The position numbers and the translations under genes are program-made. 64,000 nucleotides of DNA from Gemmatimonadota bacterium (GTDB lineage: Bacteria; Gemmatimonadota; Gemmatimonadetes; Longimicrobiales; Gaopeijiaceae). Where the stretch lies: positions 34,592-98,591 of the forward strand of contig JAPPNN010000053.1 of the NCBI GenBank assembly GCA_028873815.1, given 5' to 3'. The notes beneath the pieces were generated by a model. That model saw only the letters and a list, made by a program, of their open reading frames with translations, searched no databases and was not told the origin of the DNA. This document shows positions 54,575-64,000 of the stretch, one piece after another (position 1 is the stretch's first letter; every line of letters begins with the position of its first letter).

Positions 54575-55194
54575 CGTGGCTTCCCCGTGACCGGGTCAGA
54601 AGGACCGCGGTGCTCGTCGCGTTCCTGGCCGCTTCGGGAGTCTATTTCGTGTACTCCTATGTCCACGTGCCGCGTGCCCGGCGTGCGGAGACGCAGGAAG
54701 CCAGACTCCGACGTCTTGAAGCCGACAACACCAAGGCCGAAGCCAAAGCGGTGGAGCAGGGGCTGCTGGAGCAACGCGTGTCACACTATCTCACGCAGCT
54801 CGAGCGCCTTGAGACACTTGTGCCATCCGACCGGCAGGTATCCGCGCTACTCGAATCGCTTTCCGCCGATGAGGGCGGGTCCGGTGTCGAGGTCATCAGG
54901 ATGCGTCCCGAGCCGATTCAGCACGGGCCGTTCTACGATCATTGGAGCTATGAGATGGAGATACTGGGAAGCTATCACGCGGTCGCGAGCTTTCTGACCG
55001 ACGTCGCGTCCCTGGAACGAATCCTTGTTCCGGAGGTTGTGACGATCGTCCCCGCCGGCACAGCACCTGACGGCCTTCAGCGCCACGACGGAAGCGTGAC
55101 GGCTCACTTGCGCATCAGGACATACGCAGCCAGGCCTGAGCACCGGAACAAACCGCGGCAATCCACCACGGCATCGGAAGAAGGCGACGCATGA
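54568..55194 (+). CDS. pilO: Type IV pilus assembly protein
   Basis: A 208-residue bitopic inner-membrane protein that forms heterodimers with PilN in the periplasm. An N-terminal helix (AVLVAFLAASGVYFVYSYVHV) is followed by a coiled coil (ARRAETQEARLRRLEADNTKAEAKAVEQGLLEQR, about residues 32-70) and a ferredoxin-like domain with SYEMEILGSYHAVASFLTDVASLERI, which is very typical of PilO. Starts inside the pilN reading frame and overlaps the pilP start by 4 bases (ATGA). Confidence 0.87.
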   Translation: MVTWLPRDRVRRTAVLVAFLAASGVYFVYSYVHVPRARRAETQEARLRRLEADNTKAEAKAVEQGLLEQRVSHYLTQLERLETLVPSDRQVSALLESLSADEGGSGVEVIRMRPEPIQHGPFYDHWSYEMEILGSYHAVASFLTDVASLERILVPEVVTIVPAGTAPDGLQRHDGSVTAHLRIRTYAARPEHRNKPRQSTTASEEGDA

Positions 55195-55745
55195 CCAGGC
55201 TGGCACTGCGCGGGGCCATTCCCCGTATTCGTCCACATGGCACCTCCGGGCTCCTGTTGCTCATGATTGCCGTCGGCGGGTGTGCTGCGCCGACTTCTCG
55301 AGTCCCGGTCGATGCCAACGAGGTGCGTCCGGAACACGCAAGCAACGCTGACGGATCGAATCCCCCGGGAAGACTGGTGCTTGAGCGGGAGAGGTTCACG
55401 TATCAAGGGCATGGAAGGCGAGACCCGTTTCAGCCTCGCGCGGAAGCTCGGATGGGTGGCGGTGCGTTGGCCGGTCTCCAGGTCGTGGGGGTCATTCACC
55501 ACGAGATTCCCCGCCACAGCCTTGTCGTGCTTCGAACCGAGACGGACCCGGATGGCGGCCTTGGTGTCGCGGGACCCCGTCCGCTCGAGCCGTCTACGCA
55601 TCGGCTGCGCACGGGCGATACGCTGGGGCCCTTGCGAATCGTGCAGATACTGCATCGGCGGGTCGTCGTCGACGTTACAGATCAGGAAGGAGTCACCAGG
55701 CGGATCTTTGAGGCTCCGCGGTCCACCGGGGGAGCGGGAACATGA
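55191..55745 (+). CDS. pilP: Pilus assembly lipoprotein
   Basis: A 184-residue lipoprotein that links the PilMNO inner-membrane complex to the PilQ secretin. A signal peptide with lipobox AVGGC is clear. YQGHGRRDPFQPRAEARMGGG is the usual linker before the homology-region domain, and LQVVGVIHHEIPRHSLVV with DTLGPLRIVQILHRRVVVDV is the beta-sandwich core that contacts PilQ. The stop overlaps the start of the broken secretin gene (ATGA), so the two were translated together. Confidence 0.85.
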   Translation: MTRLALRGAIPRIRPHGTSGLLLLMIAVGGCAAPTSRVPVDANEVRPEHASNADGSNPPGRLVLERERFTYQGHGRRDPFQPRAEARMGGGALAGLQVVGVIHHEIPRHSLVVLRTETDPDGGLGVAGPRPLEPSTHRLRTGDTLGPLRIVQILHRRVVVDVTDQEGVTRRIFEAPRSTGGAGT

Positions 55746-57155
55746 ATCCGGGGCGGATCCCACCGATGTTTGTGCGCCTTGTGGTGCTCGCTTGCACGGG
55801 CGCAGGTGCCGCGGCGGAGGTCGACGGCCAGGCTGTCCCCTTGTCCGAGATCTCCACGGAGGAACTCAACCGGCCGATCTCGGTGTTCTTTGACGAGGCT
55901 CCGATCCGCGAGGTGCTCTTCACCTTTGCCGAGTTTGCGGATCGCTCGATCGTCCCCGGCACCGGTTTGGACCGACTCGTGTCGGCAGAGATTAGGGATC
56001 AGCCGTGGAACGTTGCCCTTGATGCTCTGCTCAGGGCTCACGGCCTCGTCGCGTACGAACAGGAGAGCGGCATCATCCTCGTGCATGACATGCGGCGCGC
56101 GTTCGAACGCGAGGCCGTGCTACCCATCGTCACCGAGGCCCTGACAGTGCGCTATGGCGACGCACTCGAACTGCAGGACCTGATCGCGGCCATCCTCAGC
56201 GACCGCGGCCGCGTTTCGGTGAGCACAGCGAGCAATGCGCTCGTCGTCAGCGACATTCCGCGGGTTGTGGAGTCGGCTCGCCACCTCGTGAGTGATCTCG
56301 ATGTACGCGCGCGCCAAGTGGACATCGCTGCCAAGATCATCTTCGTCAACCGCTCGGGACTTGCGGGGTTCGGGATCACATACGACCTAAAGGACACCCG
56401 CGGAAACCAGCTCAACCTCCTTGTTCCCGGCATCGTGGACGCGGATGGGGACGGGGTCATTTCGGCCGAGGAGAGGCAGACCGAAGCCGGGATCGACGTG
56501 GTCTCGCTCGGCGGCAACTCGCTCGCGGCCCTGGGCAACGCGACCAACCGGGTCGCGAACCCCACCCTGTCGCTGCTCACCTCGCTCGTGATCGGGCGAA
56601 GCACCCTCGTGGGCTTCATCGATGCCCTGGAAGCGGCGCAGCTGACGGACGTGGAGGCGTAGCCCTCGGTTCGGGTGATGGACAACCGCACCGCGAGAAT
56701 CGTTGTCGGCGAGGAGACTCCGGTCAGGGTGATCGACGCCGGGGCGCAACTGCAGGCCAACGGGGCCGTGGGGACCCGAAGTACGGTGCCCGTGGCCACG
56801 GTGGACTACAAAGAGACCGGAGTGATCCTCGAGGTCACTCCCCGAATCACCGACGCCGAGGAGATCATGCTCGACCTCGCGGCCGAACGTTCCTCGGCCG
56901 ACCTCGCTCCGTCGGATGTCGGCCTGATCTTCCGCCGGCAGAAGGCAGAGTCGCGGGTACTGGTGAGGGACGGCGAGACCGTGGTCATTGGAGGCCTTAC
57001 CGTTGACGAGGCCGGGGAAGTGCGTTCGGGCATCCCCCCTGTTGATGGACCTGCCGCTCGTGGGGCGGCTCTTCCGCACGCGCCGCGAGTCCACGACCCA
57101 GCGCGACCTCCTGATCCTGGTGACGCCCACGATTGTACGTGCGGCTTCCCCGTAA
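55742..57155 (+). pseudogene. pilQ: Type IV pilus secretin, broken by an amber codon and a frameshift
   Basis: Secretins form the outer-membrane pore for the pilus. Residues 1-306 contain a signal peptide, an STN-type domain (SVFFDEAPIREVLFTFAEF) and N1-like domain, and the first part of the secretin domain. TAG at 56660-56662 then stops translation after QLTDVEA. The same frame continues PSVRVMDNRTARIVVGEETPV, the next conserved secretin stretch. A second lesion is an extra C in the C6 run at 57034-57039. Deleting one C gives LLMDLPLVGRLFRTRRES to a TAA at 57153-57155, which is the expected PilQ C-terminus. Neither lesion truncates the neighbours. The whole product would be about 470 residues. 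Real pseudogene or sequencing error cannot be separated here. Confidence 0.85.
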
Positions 57156-57233
57156 CCGGGCCCTTCGCTATCTATGGACATCCGGCAGCCGTCGGACGCC
57201 GGAGTTCAAGCACACCCTCTGTTCATCTACCAC

Positions 57234-58465
<1,232 letters not shown>

Positions 58466-58466
<1 letters not shown>

Positions 58467-59047
58467 TGCCGGAGACAACGGTGGTGTCGACACCGCCGGA
58501 CCTGACCGGATCGATGGAACGCATCGTGTTGATCGGATTCATGGGGGCCGGCAAGTCCACAGTGGGTCCGCTTCTTGCGAGGGCGCTCGGTTGGCGTTTC
58601 ATCGATCTCGACGCCGAGGTGGAGCGTGCGGAGGGCTTGTCCATAGCGGAGCTGATTCGAGGACGTGGAGTCGAGCGGTTCCGGGAACTGGAGTCGAGGA
58701 ACGGACGGCGGGTACTGCGTCGTCGCCGGGTGGTGGTGGCAGTCGGTGGAGGATGGGCCGCCGAGCCGGGTCACATGGAGATGCTTGACGAGCGCTCGTT
58801 GGCGGTTTGGTTGCAGGTCACCCCGGAAACTGCGCTGGCCAGAATCCGCACCGCACGGCACTCGAGACCGCTCCTGGATGTCGGCGATCCGCTCGATGCG
58901 GCCCGGGACCTGCTGCAGGCGCGGACGGCCCACTATTGCCGAAGTGACATTACAATCGACACAGAGAACAGGTCGCCCGCAGAGGTCGTGCGGGAGATCA
59001 TTCGACAACCGGTCTTGTGCGGGGCGGACATGGAGGAGTTCGAGTGA
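58466..59047 (+). CDS. aroK: Shikimate kinase
   Basis: A 193-residue enzyme that phosphorylates shikimate with ATP. Walker A GFMGAGKST (K30), shikimate-binding Asp and Arg in FIDLDAEVE and RFRELE, the GGG loop in VVAVGGGW, and the lid arginine in TARHSRPLL are all present. The ATG at 58466 overlaps the aroC stop (TGATG); a GTG three bases earlier and an internal ATG at MERIVLIGF are alternatives. Its stop overlaps the topA GTG by 4 bases, so it is coupled to both neighbours. Confidence 0.92.
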
Positions 59048-61692
59048 AGCTGGTCATTGTGGAGTCGCCGGCGAAAGCGAAGACGATTGCGAGGTTCCTG
59101 GGCCCGGAATACCGCGTTCACGCGTCCTATGGCCACATCCGGGACCTGCCGCGTTCCGCCAGAGAGTTGCCCGGCTCCGTCCGCGACAAGGATTGGGGCC
59201 GCATGGCGGTGAACGTTGAGGACGGCTTCAAGCCCGTCTATGTCGTGCCGGAGGAGAGTCGCCGACATGTCCGCGAACTGAAGAAGCTTCTGCGGAACGC
59301 CGATGAAGTGCTCCTGGCTACGGATGAGGACCGCGAGGGCGAGTCCATAAGCTGGCACCTCGTCGAGGTGCTAAAGCCGTCCGTGCCCGTGCGGCGCATC
59401 GCGTTTCACGAGATAACGCGTTCGGCCATCGAGTCGGCACTGGCGAACCCGCGCAAGGTTAACAGGCGGCTGGTTCAGGCCCAAGAAGCCCGCCGTATCC
59501 TGGATCGCCTGTACGGGTACAGCCTTTCTCCCGTGCTATGGAAGAAGGTCCGCACCAAGCTGAGCGCGGGACGGGTTCAGAGCGTGGCCTTGCGGCTCAT
59601 CGTCGACCGCGAAGAGGAACGGCGCCGCTTCTCGGTGTCCGAGTACTGGCGGGCGAAGGCTGTGCTGGCCAGGGACGGCCGGGAATTCTCGGCTCTGCTG
59701 ACGGCCGTTGGTGACAGACGCGTGGCCACGGGCAAGGATTTCGATCCGTCGACGGGAACACTCTCGTCGTCGCGGAGGGTGGTGTCCCTGGATCGGCAGG
59801 CGGCCGAAGCGATCGCGGCGGCGGCGCCGGGGGTCCTGCCGTGGGAGGTCAGGCGTGTCACGAGAAAATCCACTACACAAAGGCCGGCGCCGCCGTTCAC
59901 CACGTCGACACTGCAGCAGGCGGCTGCCGGCCGGCTGCGAATGTCGCCCCGGCAAACGATGCGGGTTGCACAGCGGCTGTACGAGGGCGTCGATCTCGGC
60001 GGCGGTGACCGCGAGGGACTGATCACGTACATGAGAACCGATTCGGTCACGCTTTCGAACAAGGCCCTCGGCGATGCCGGCCAGTACATCAAGCAGGCGT
60101 TCGGGGCCGAATACCATAAGGGGCCGAGGCGATACCGGACCAAATCCAAGATCGCGCAGGAGGCCCACGAAGGGATTCGGCCGACCGAGATCGGCCGCAC
60201 CCCCGGTGATCTGGAACGGCTCCTCGGGCGTGACGAATTGTCCCTGTACCGGTTGATTTGGAGCCGCACGGTCGCATCCCAGATGGCCGACGCCCAGGTT
60301 GACCGCACATCGGTGGAGTTTGTGGCCACGATCGACGGAACCGATCACACCTTTCAAGCCAAGGGATCCGTGCTTCGCTTCCCGGGCTATCTCAGAGTCT
60401 ACGGCGACAAGCGAAAGGACCAGATCCTTCCATCCATGTCGGAGGGCGACAGGGTCGTTGCGGACACGGACGGGCAGGCCACGGATTCCTCCACGTCCGC
60501 CGTCGTTCTCCGCTCTCTCGAGCCGGATCGCCGCGAAACCAGGCCTCCGCCCCGTTACACGGAAGCATCCCTGGTCCGCAAGCTGGAAGACGAGGGTATA
60601 GGGCGGCCATCGACGTACACGCCCACGATTTCGACGATCCAGGACCGCGACTACGTACGGAAGCGGGGCGGCGCACTGGTCCCCACGTATATCGGCATGG
60701 CCGTTATCCGGTTGCTGCGTCAACACTTCGAGCAGTACGTCGACCTGGACTTCACCGCCCGCATGGAGGATTCCCTGGACGACATAGCGGCGGGCGAGGC
60801 CGAGTCCCGTGGCTTTCTCGACGCCTTCTACAATGGTGAAGGACAGCACCCCGGACTGGCTCGCGAAATCGACGACACCATGCCGCGCATCGACTTCCCC
60901 AGGATTCCCCTGGGGGTCGATCCCGGCACGGGTGAGGAGATCCGGATCAGAATCGGCAGGAATTCGGCCTTCGCGGAAACGGGTGCCGGCGAGGCGGCCA
61001 GACGGGCGACGATCCCGGCGGAACTTCTGATCGACGAGCTCACGGTGGAGAAGGCCGCGGAGCTTCTGGCTGCCGGCGCCGAAAGCGGGGAAGTGCTCGG
61101 GACGGATCCGGTGTCCGAATCGCCGGTCTTCCTCCGGGCGGGGCCATATGGTCCCTATGTACAGCTCGGCCGCGCCACCAGGGGCGGAGCCAAGCCGCGG
61201 CTGGTCGGGCTGCCGAAGGGAGTGGACGCGTCGGAAGTCACCCTCGACTACGCGCTGCGTCTGTTGTCGCTTCCGCGGGTGCTCGGTCCAGATCCGAAGA
61301 GCGGCGAAGAGGTCAGGGTGGGATTGGGGCGGTACGGCCCCTACGTCGCGAGTGGAAACGAATACCGCAGTCTGGACTCGGCCGATCAGCTTTTTACGGT
61401 TACGCTTGACGAGGCGTTGGCGCGGCTGGCGGTGAAGAAGGCCGCGAGGAGGGGAAGGACCGTGCTGAAGCGTCTAGGCGTGCACCCGCAGTCCGGCGCC
61501 GAAGTGGAGCTGCTCAAGGGGCGCTATGGTCCTTACGTCACCGATGGCACCGTCAACGCGAGTGTGCCCAGGGATCGCGAAGCCGAGTCCACGACTCTCG
61601 AGGAGGCTGTCGAACTCCTGGCTGGAGCCGCCAGGCGCAAGAAGACGCGTCGTCCGGCCAGAAGGCGAGCGGCCAGGGCCAGAAGAGGCTAG
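59044..61692 (+). CDS. topA: DNA topoisomerase I, without zinc fingers
   Basis: An 882-residue type IA topoisomerase that relaxes negative supercoils. The Toprim start KLVIVESPAKAKTIARFLG and DEDREGESISWHL motif are present. The active Tyr329 is in LITYMRTDS, and PPRYTEASLVRKLEDEGIGRPSTYTP is the conserved domain-III motif. The C-terminus lacks the Cys4 zinc fingers of E. coli TopA and carries instead three Toprim-C repeats (GPYGPYVQLG, GRYGPYVASGNEYRSL, GRYGPYVTDGTVNASV) and an Arg/Lys-rich tail, an arrangement common in Actinobacteria and other phyla. GTG 59044 overlaps the aroK stop. Confidence 0.95.
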   Translation: MKLVIVESPAKAKTIARFLGPEYRVHASYGHIRDLPRSARELPGSVRDKDWGRMAVNVEDGFKPVYVVPEESRRHVRELKKLLRNADEVLLATDEDREGESISWHLVEVLKPSVPVRRIAFHEITRSAIESALANPRKVNRRLVQAQEARRILDRLYGYSLSPVLWKKVRTKLSAGRVQSVALRLIVDREEERRRFSVSEYWRAKAVLARDGREFSALLTAVGDRRVATGKDFDPSTGTLSSSRRVVSLDRQAAEAIAAAAPGVLPWEVRRVTRKSTTQRPAPPFTTSTLQQAAAGRLRMSPRQTMRVAQRLYEGVDLGGGDREGLITYMRTDSVTLSNKALGDAGQYIKQAFGAEYHKGPRRYRTKSKIAQEAHEGIRPTEIGRTPGDLERLLGRDELSLYRLIWSRTVASQMADAQVDRTSVEFVATIDGTDHTFQAKGSVLRFPGYLRVYGDKRKDQILPSMSEGDRVVADTDGQATDSSTSAVVLRSLEPDRRETRPPPRYTEASLVRKLEDEGIGRPSTYTPTISTIQDRDYVRKRGGALVPTYIGMAVIRLLRQHFEQYVDLDFTARMEDSLDDIAAGEAESRGFLDAFYNGEGQHPGLAREIDDTMPRIDFPRIPLGVDPGTGEEIRIRIGRNSAFAETGAGEAARRATIPAELLIDELTVEKAAELLAAGAESGEVLGTDPVSESPVFLRAGPYGPYVQLGRATRGGAKPRLVGLPKGVDASEVTLDYALRLLSLPRVLGPDPKSGEEVRVGLGRYGPYVASGNEYRSLDSADQLFTVTLDEALARLAVKKAARRGRTVLKRLGVHPQSGAEVELLKGRYGPYVTDGTVNASVPRDREAESTTLEEAVELLAGAARRKKTRRPARRRAARARRG

Positions 61693-61702
61693 GCGGGTTC
61701 CG

Positions 61703-63031
61703 ATGAGCGTTGTGACGGTAGTGGGCGGAGGCCTGGCAGGATGCGAGGCCGCGGTGGCGCTGGCGGACCGGGGCCGGCGTGTGCGGCTCGTCGAGATGCG
61801 CCCGGCCAAGGCGACTCCGGCGCACCAGACCGGAGATCTCGGCGAACTGGTCTGTACCAACTCCTTCAAGAGCGAACGGCCCACCACAGCGCACGGTCAG
61901 CTGAAGCGCGAGATGCGGTGCCTCGGATCGGTGCTGCTTGCCGCGGCCGAGGAGAGTCGTGTGCCGGCGGGAGCCGCTCTCGCGGTGGACAGAGGGTTGT
62001 TTGCCCGGGCCCTTACGGAACGTGTCGAACGTCATCCCGGAATCCGGATCGAGCGCGAGGAGGCACGGACGATCCCCGCAGGACCCACCGTCCTGGCCAC
62101 AGGCCCCCTCACCTCCGACGACATGGCCGCGAGCATTGCCGCCGAGCTTGGCGATGGGGGACTCGCGTTCTACGATGCCATCGCGCCGATCGTCCACGCG
62201 GACTCGGTGGATCGCGAGGTCGTGTTTGCCGCGGGCCGATACGGCCAGGACGCCGACTATCTGAACTGTCCCATGGACGAATCCGAGTACGACGCCTTCC
62301 TCAAGGCGCTGCGCGGCGGGGACGTGTACGAGGGCCACGATTGGGACAGCGTTCCGTATTTCGAGGGGTGCCTGCCGATCGAGGTCATGGCTGCCCGGGG
62401 CCACGACACGCTCCGCTTCGGGCCCATGAAGCCCGTGGGACTGGCCGATCCGCGTACCGGCAGGCGCCCTCACGCGGTAGTGCAGTTGCGGCGGGAAGAT
62501 CGCGCGGGGCAGATGTGGAATCTGGTGGGTTTTCAAACCCGGCTGCGGGTTGGAGAACAGCGTCGCGTCTTCACCATGATTCCCGGGCTCGAGAACGCCG
62601 AATTCCTCCGCTGGGGATCCATCCACCGCAACACCTATCTGAACTTCCCGGCGCGCCTCACCGCCTGCGGATCGTCACGTGCCCGTCCGGATCTGTTCTT
62701 CGCCGGCCAGCTGACGGGCGTGGAGGGCTACACGGAGTCCGCCGCTTCCGGAATCCTGGCGGCGATCAACCTGGATCGGGTGCTCAGCGGCGCCGACCCG
62801 GTCATTCCACCCCCGCAAACCATGCTCGGGGGCCTCTACCGGTACCTGAGGGAGGCCGATCCGGGAGACTTTCAGCCGATGAACTCGAACTGGGGACTGG
62901 TGGATCCACTTCCGAACGCGCCGCGCAGGAAGGCAGCGCGCAGAGAAGCCCTTGCGGAGCACGCGGATCGGCGCTTTCGGCGCTGGGTTGCCGAGACCGG
63001 TGCGATGTCGGGGAGAGCGGCAGTGGCATGA
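61703..63031 (+). CDS. trmFO: Folate-dependent tRNA m5U54 methyltransferase
   Basis: A 442-residue flavoenzyme that methylates U54 of tRNA using methylene-tetrahydrofolate. The FAD-binding start is VVTVVGGGLAGCEAAVALADRG, followed by TPAHQTGDLGELVCTNSFKSERPTTAHGQLK, the ACD-type YLNCPMDESEYDAFL, and the C-terminal MNSNWGLVDPLP signature. It is 10 bases after topA and is followed by xerC with an ATGA overlap. This topA-trmFO-xerC order is also seen in Firmicutes. Confidence 0.95.
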   Translation: MSVVTVVGGGLAGCEAAVALADRGRRVRLVEMRPAKATPAHQTGDLGELVCTNSFKSERPTTAHGQLKREMRCLGSVLLAAAEESRVPAGAALAVDRGLFARALTERVERHPGIRIEREEARTIPAGPTVLATGPLTSDDMAASIAAELGDGGLAFYDAIAPIVHADSVDREVVFAAGRYGQDADYLNCPMDESEYDAFLKALRGGDVYEGHDWDSVPYFEGCLPIEVMAARGHDTLRFGPMKPVGLADPRTGRRPHAVVQLRREDRAGQMWNLVGFQTRLRVGEQRRVFTMIPGLENAEFLRWGSIHRNTYLNFPARLTACGSSRARPDLFFAGQLTGVEGYTESAASGILAAINLDRVLSGADPVIPPPQTMLGGLYRYLREADPGDFQPMNSNWGLVDPLPNAPRRKAARREALAEHADRRFRRWVAETGAMSGRAAVA

Positions 63032-63933
63032 GAAGAAAGGTCGCCCGCTTCCTCGAACACCTGGAGGTTGCGCGCAATCTGTCTCCCCACACGGTTGCGG
63101 CGTATCGCCGTGACCTCGGCGACTTCGAGACCTTCACAAGTGGCTACCTTGGCCGCGACGACTTCAGATGGAGCGACATCGACCGGGGTGTGATTCGCTC
63201 CTTTCTGGGCGAGGCGGGACGCCGCGGCCTCGCGCCGCGCACGGTCGCCCGCAAGCTGTCGGCGGTACGCGCGCTGTTTCGGTACCTCCATCGCGAAGGG
63301 GAGATCCCGTCGAACCCGGCCCGTCATGTACGCGGCCCGAAACTCGACCGCACGCTGCCCGCGCACATGCGGGCCGAGGAGGTCTCGGAGCTTTTTCGCT
63401 GGGTCGAGGCGCGCGCGGAGAATGAGAACGGCCTGATCGAGACCCGGCTGCTCGTCATTCTGGAACTCCTCTACGGAAGTGGGATTCGCCTCGCCGAGCT
63501 GGGTGCGCTCGACTTGCGGTCCCTCGACCTTTCGCGGGGCCAGATGCGCGTGCTCGGGAAGGGACGGAAAGAGCGCATCGTGCCGGTTACCGGGTCGGCT
63601 GCGTGCGCGGTGGCCAGATACCTTCCATTGCGTGCCGAAGTGGCGCGGAGCGGCTGCCGCGCGCTGTTGGTGGGGCGTCACGGCGACCGCCTGTCCAACA
63701 GGCAGATCCAGCGGCACGTCCAGCAGGTCCTCGCGGGCTTTGCCGAAGCCGCAGGGCTGTCCGTCCACTCACTCCGGCACAGCTTTGCCACCCACCTCCT
63801 GGACGCAGGCGCCGATCTCATGGCCGTCAAGGAGCTGCTTGGTCATGCATCGCTGGGTACCACGCAGATCTACGCTCACACCTCCAGGGAGCGGCTCCGG
63901 CGCGTCTACAAGGGTGCGCACCCGCGGGCGTAG
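63028..63933 (+). CDS. xerC: Tyrosine recombinase XerC
   Basis: A 301-residue site-specific recombinase that resolves chromosome dimers with XerD at dif. The N-terminal SAM-like core-binding domain is followed by the catalytic domain with all six key residues in GSGIRLAELGAL (Arg), GKGRKERIVPV (Lys), HSLRHSFATHLL (His, Arg), LLGHASLGTTQIYAH (His) and the nucleophile Tyr282. Called XerC rather than XerD because it follows trmFO, as in Firmicutes where XerC (CodV) precedes hslVU. The ATG overlaps the trmFO stop. No dif-like site is visible beside it. Confidence 0.88.
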   Translation: MRRKVARFLEHLEVARNLSPHTVAAYRRDLGDFETFTSGYLGRDDFRWSDIDRGVIRSFLGEAGRRGLAPRTVARKLSAVRALFRYLHREGEIPSNPARHVRGPKLDRTLPAHMRAEEVSELFRWVEARAENENGLIETRLLVILELLYGSGIRLAELGALDLRSLDLSRGQMRVLGKGRKERIVPVTGSAACAVARYLPLRAEVARSGCRALLVGRHGDRLSNRQIQRHVQQVLAGFAEAAGLSVHSLRHSFATHLLDAGADLMAVKELLGHASLGTTQIYAHTSRERLRRVYKGAHPRA

Positions 63934-64000
63934 GGATCGGGCGTACACAGTCTTTTCCAATACGGAGATGAGCCTGAACCGGGGGAGGCGCGAGAGGTGA
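63934..64000 (+). other. Intergenic tail of the window
   Basis: The last 67 bases contain GGGGGAGG (63981-63988) followed by GTGA at the window edge (63997-64000). This may be the ribosome-binding site and start of the next gene. From the conserved order it could be hslV, but no coding sequence is present to test this. Confidence 0.3.

Noticed and set aside
63028..63933. Integrase of a mobile element
   Set aside because: The gene is embedded in a housekeeping operon with overlapping stops and starts and matches XerC, not an element integrase.

Overview
High-GC, densely packed chromosomal DNA. No gap between genes exceeds about 230 bases, and I see no rRNA, tRNA, CRISPR array, insertion sequence or prophage. 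The mix suggests a Gemmatimonadota-like bacterium: a giant SprA-like surface/secretion protein, a DUF5916 outer-membrane protein, amidohydrolases fused to TolB-type propellers, LptF/LptG, a complete-looking type IVa pilus assembly operon, and a topA-trmFO-xerC block. This taxonomic call is inference from gene content only.

Layout. 1-3415 (+): rpiA (cut by the left edge), rpe, a polyketide-cyclase-like/YfcH fusion and pdxH. 3422-6658 (-): a three-domain kinase/M23/class-III aminotransferase fusion. 6819-12735 (+): a DUF1592 cytochrome-like protein, a Tat-exported DUF1552 protein and an ankyrin protein in one operon. 12796-15183 (-): a secreted S9 peptidase, divergent from a Cys/Met-metabolism PLP enzyme. 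16715-22975 (+): three exported proteins, namely an FG-GAP/choice-of-anchor-B protein, a lipoprotein hydrolase and a TolB-amidohydrolase. 23087-26015 (+): a small holin-like membrane protein, a lipoprotein and an SLC13-type permease. 26076-28108 (-): a thioredoxin-domain protein translationally coupled to a UGSC-family selenoprotein with an in-frame UGA and a visible SECIS hairpin. 28232-34506: DUF5916 (-), a DapF-like protein lacking both catalytic cysteines (+), lptG and lptF (-). 34625-43794 (+): SprA-like protein, comEA, pilT, pilC. 44005-49488: AGCS symporter, dinB (-), sodA, a LysM/LAS-peptidase-like protein, a GT2 glycosyltransferase. 49715-57155 (+): pilA, four minor pilins, pilMNOP and a pilQ secretin broken by an amber codon and a one-base frameshift. 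57234-63933 (+): aroC, aroK, topA, trmFO, xerC.

How they work together. The pilus genes in two clusters would build and retract a type IVa pilus, and ComEA points to DNA uptake; the extension ATPase PilB is not in the window. SprA, the secretin and LptFG describe a diderm envelope. The exported peptidase, hydrolases and symporter fit a peptide- and amino-acid-scavenging lifestyle.

Most notable are the UGSC selenoprotein, which standard gene calling would split or truncate, the double Cys-to-Ser DapF, and the broken pilQ. Family names come from recognising motifs by eye; no searches were run.
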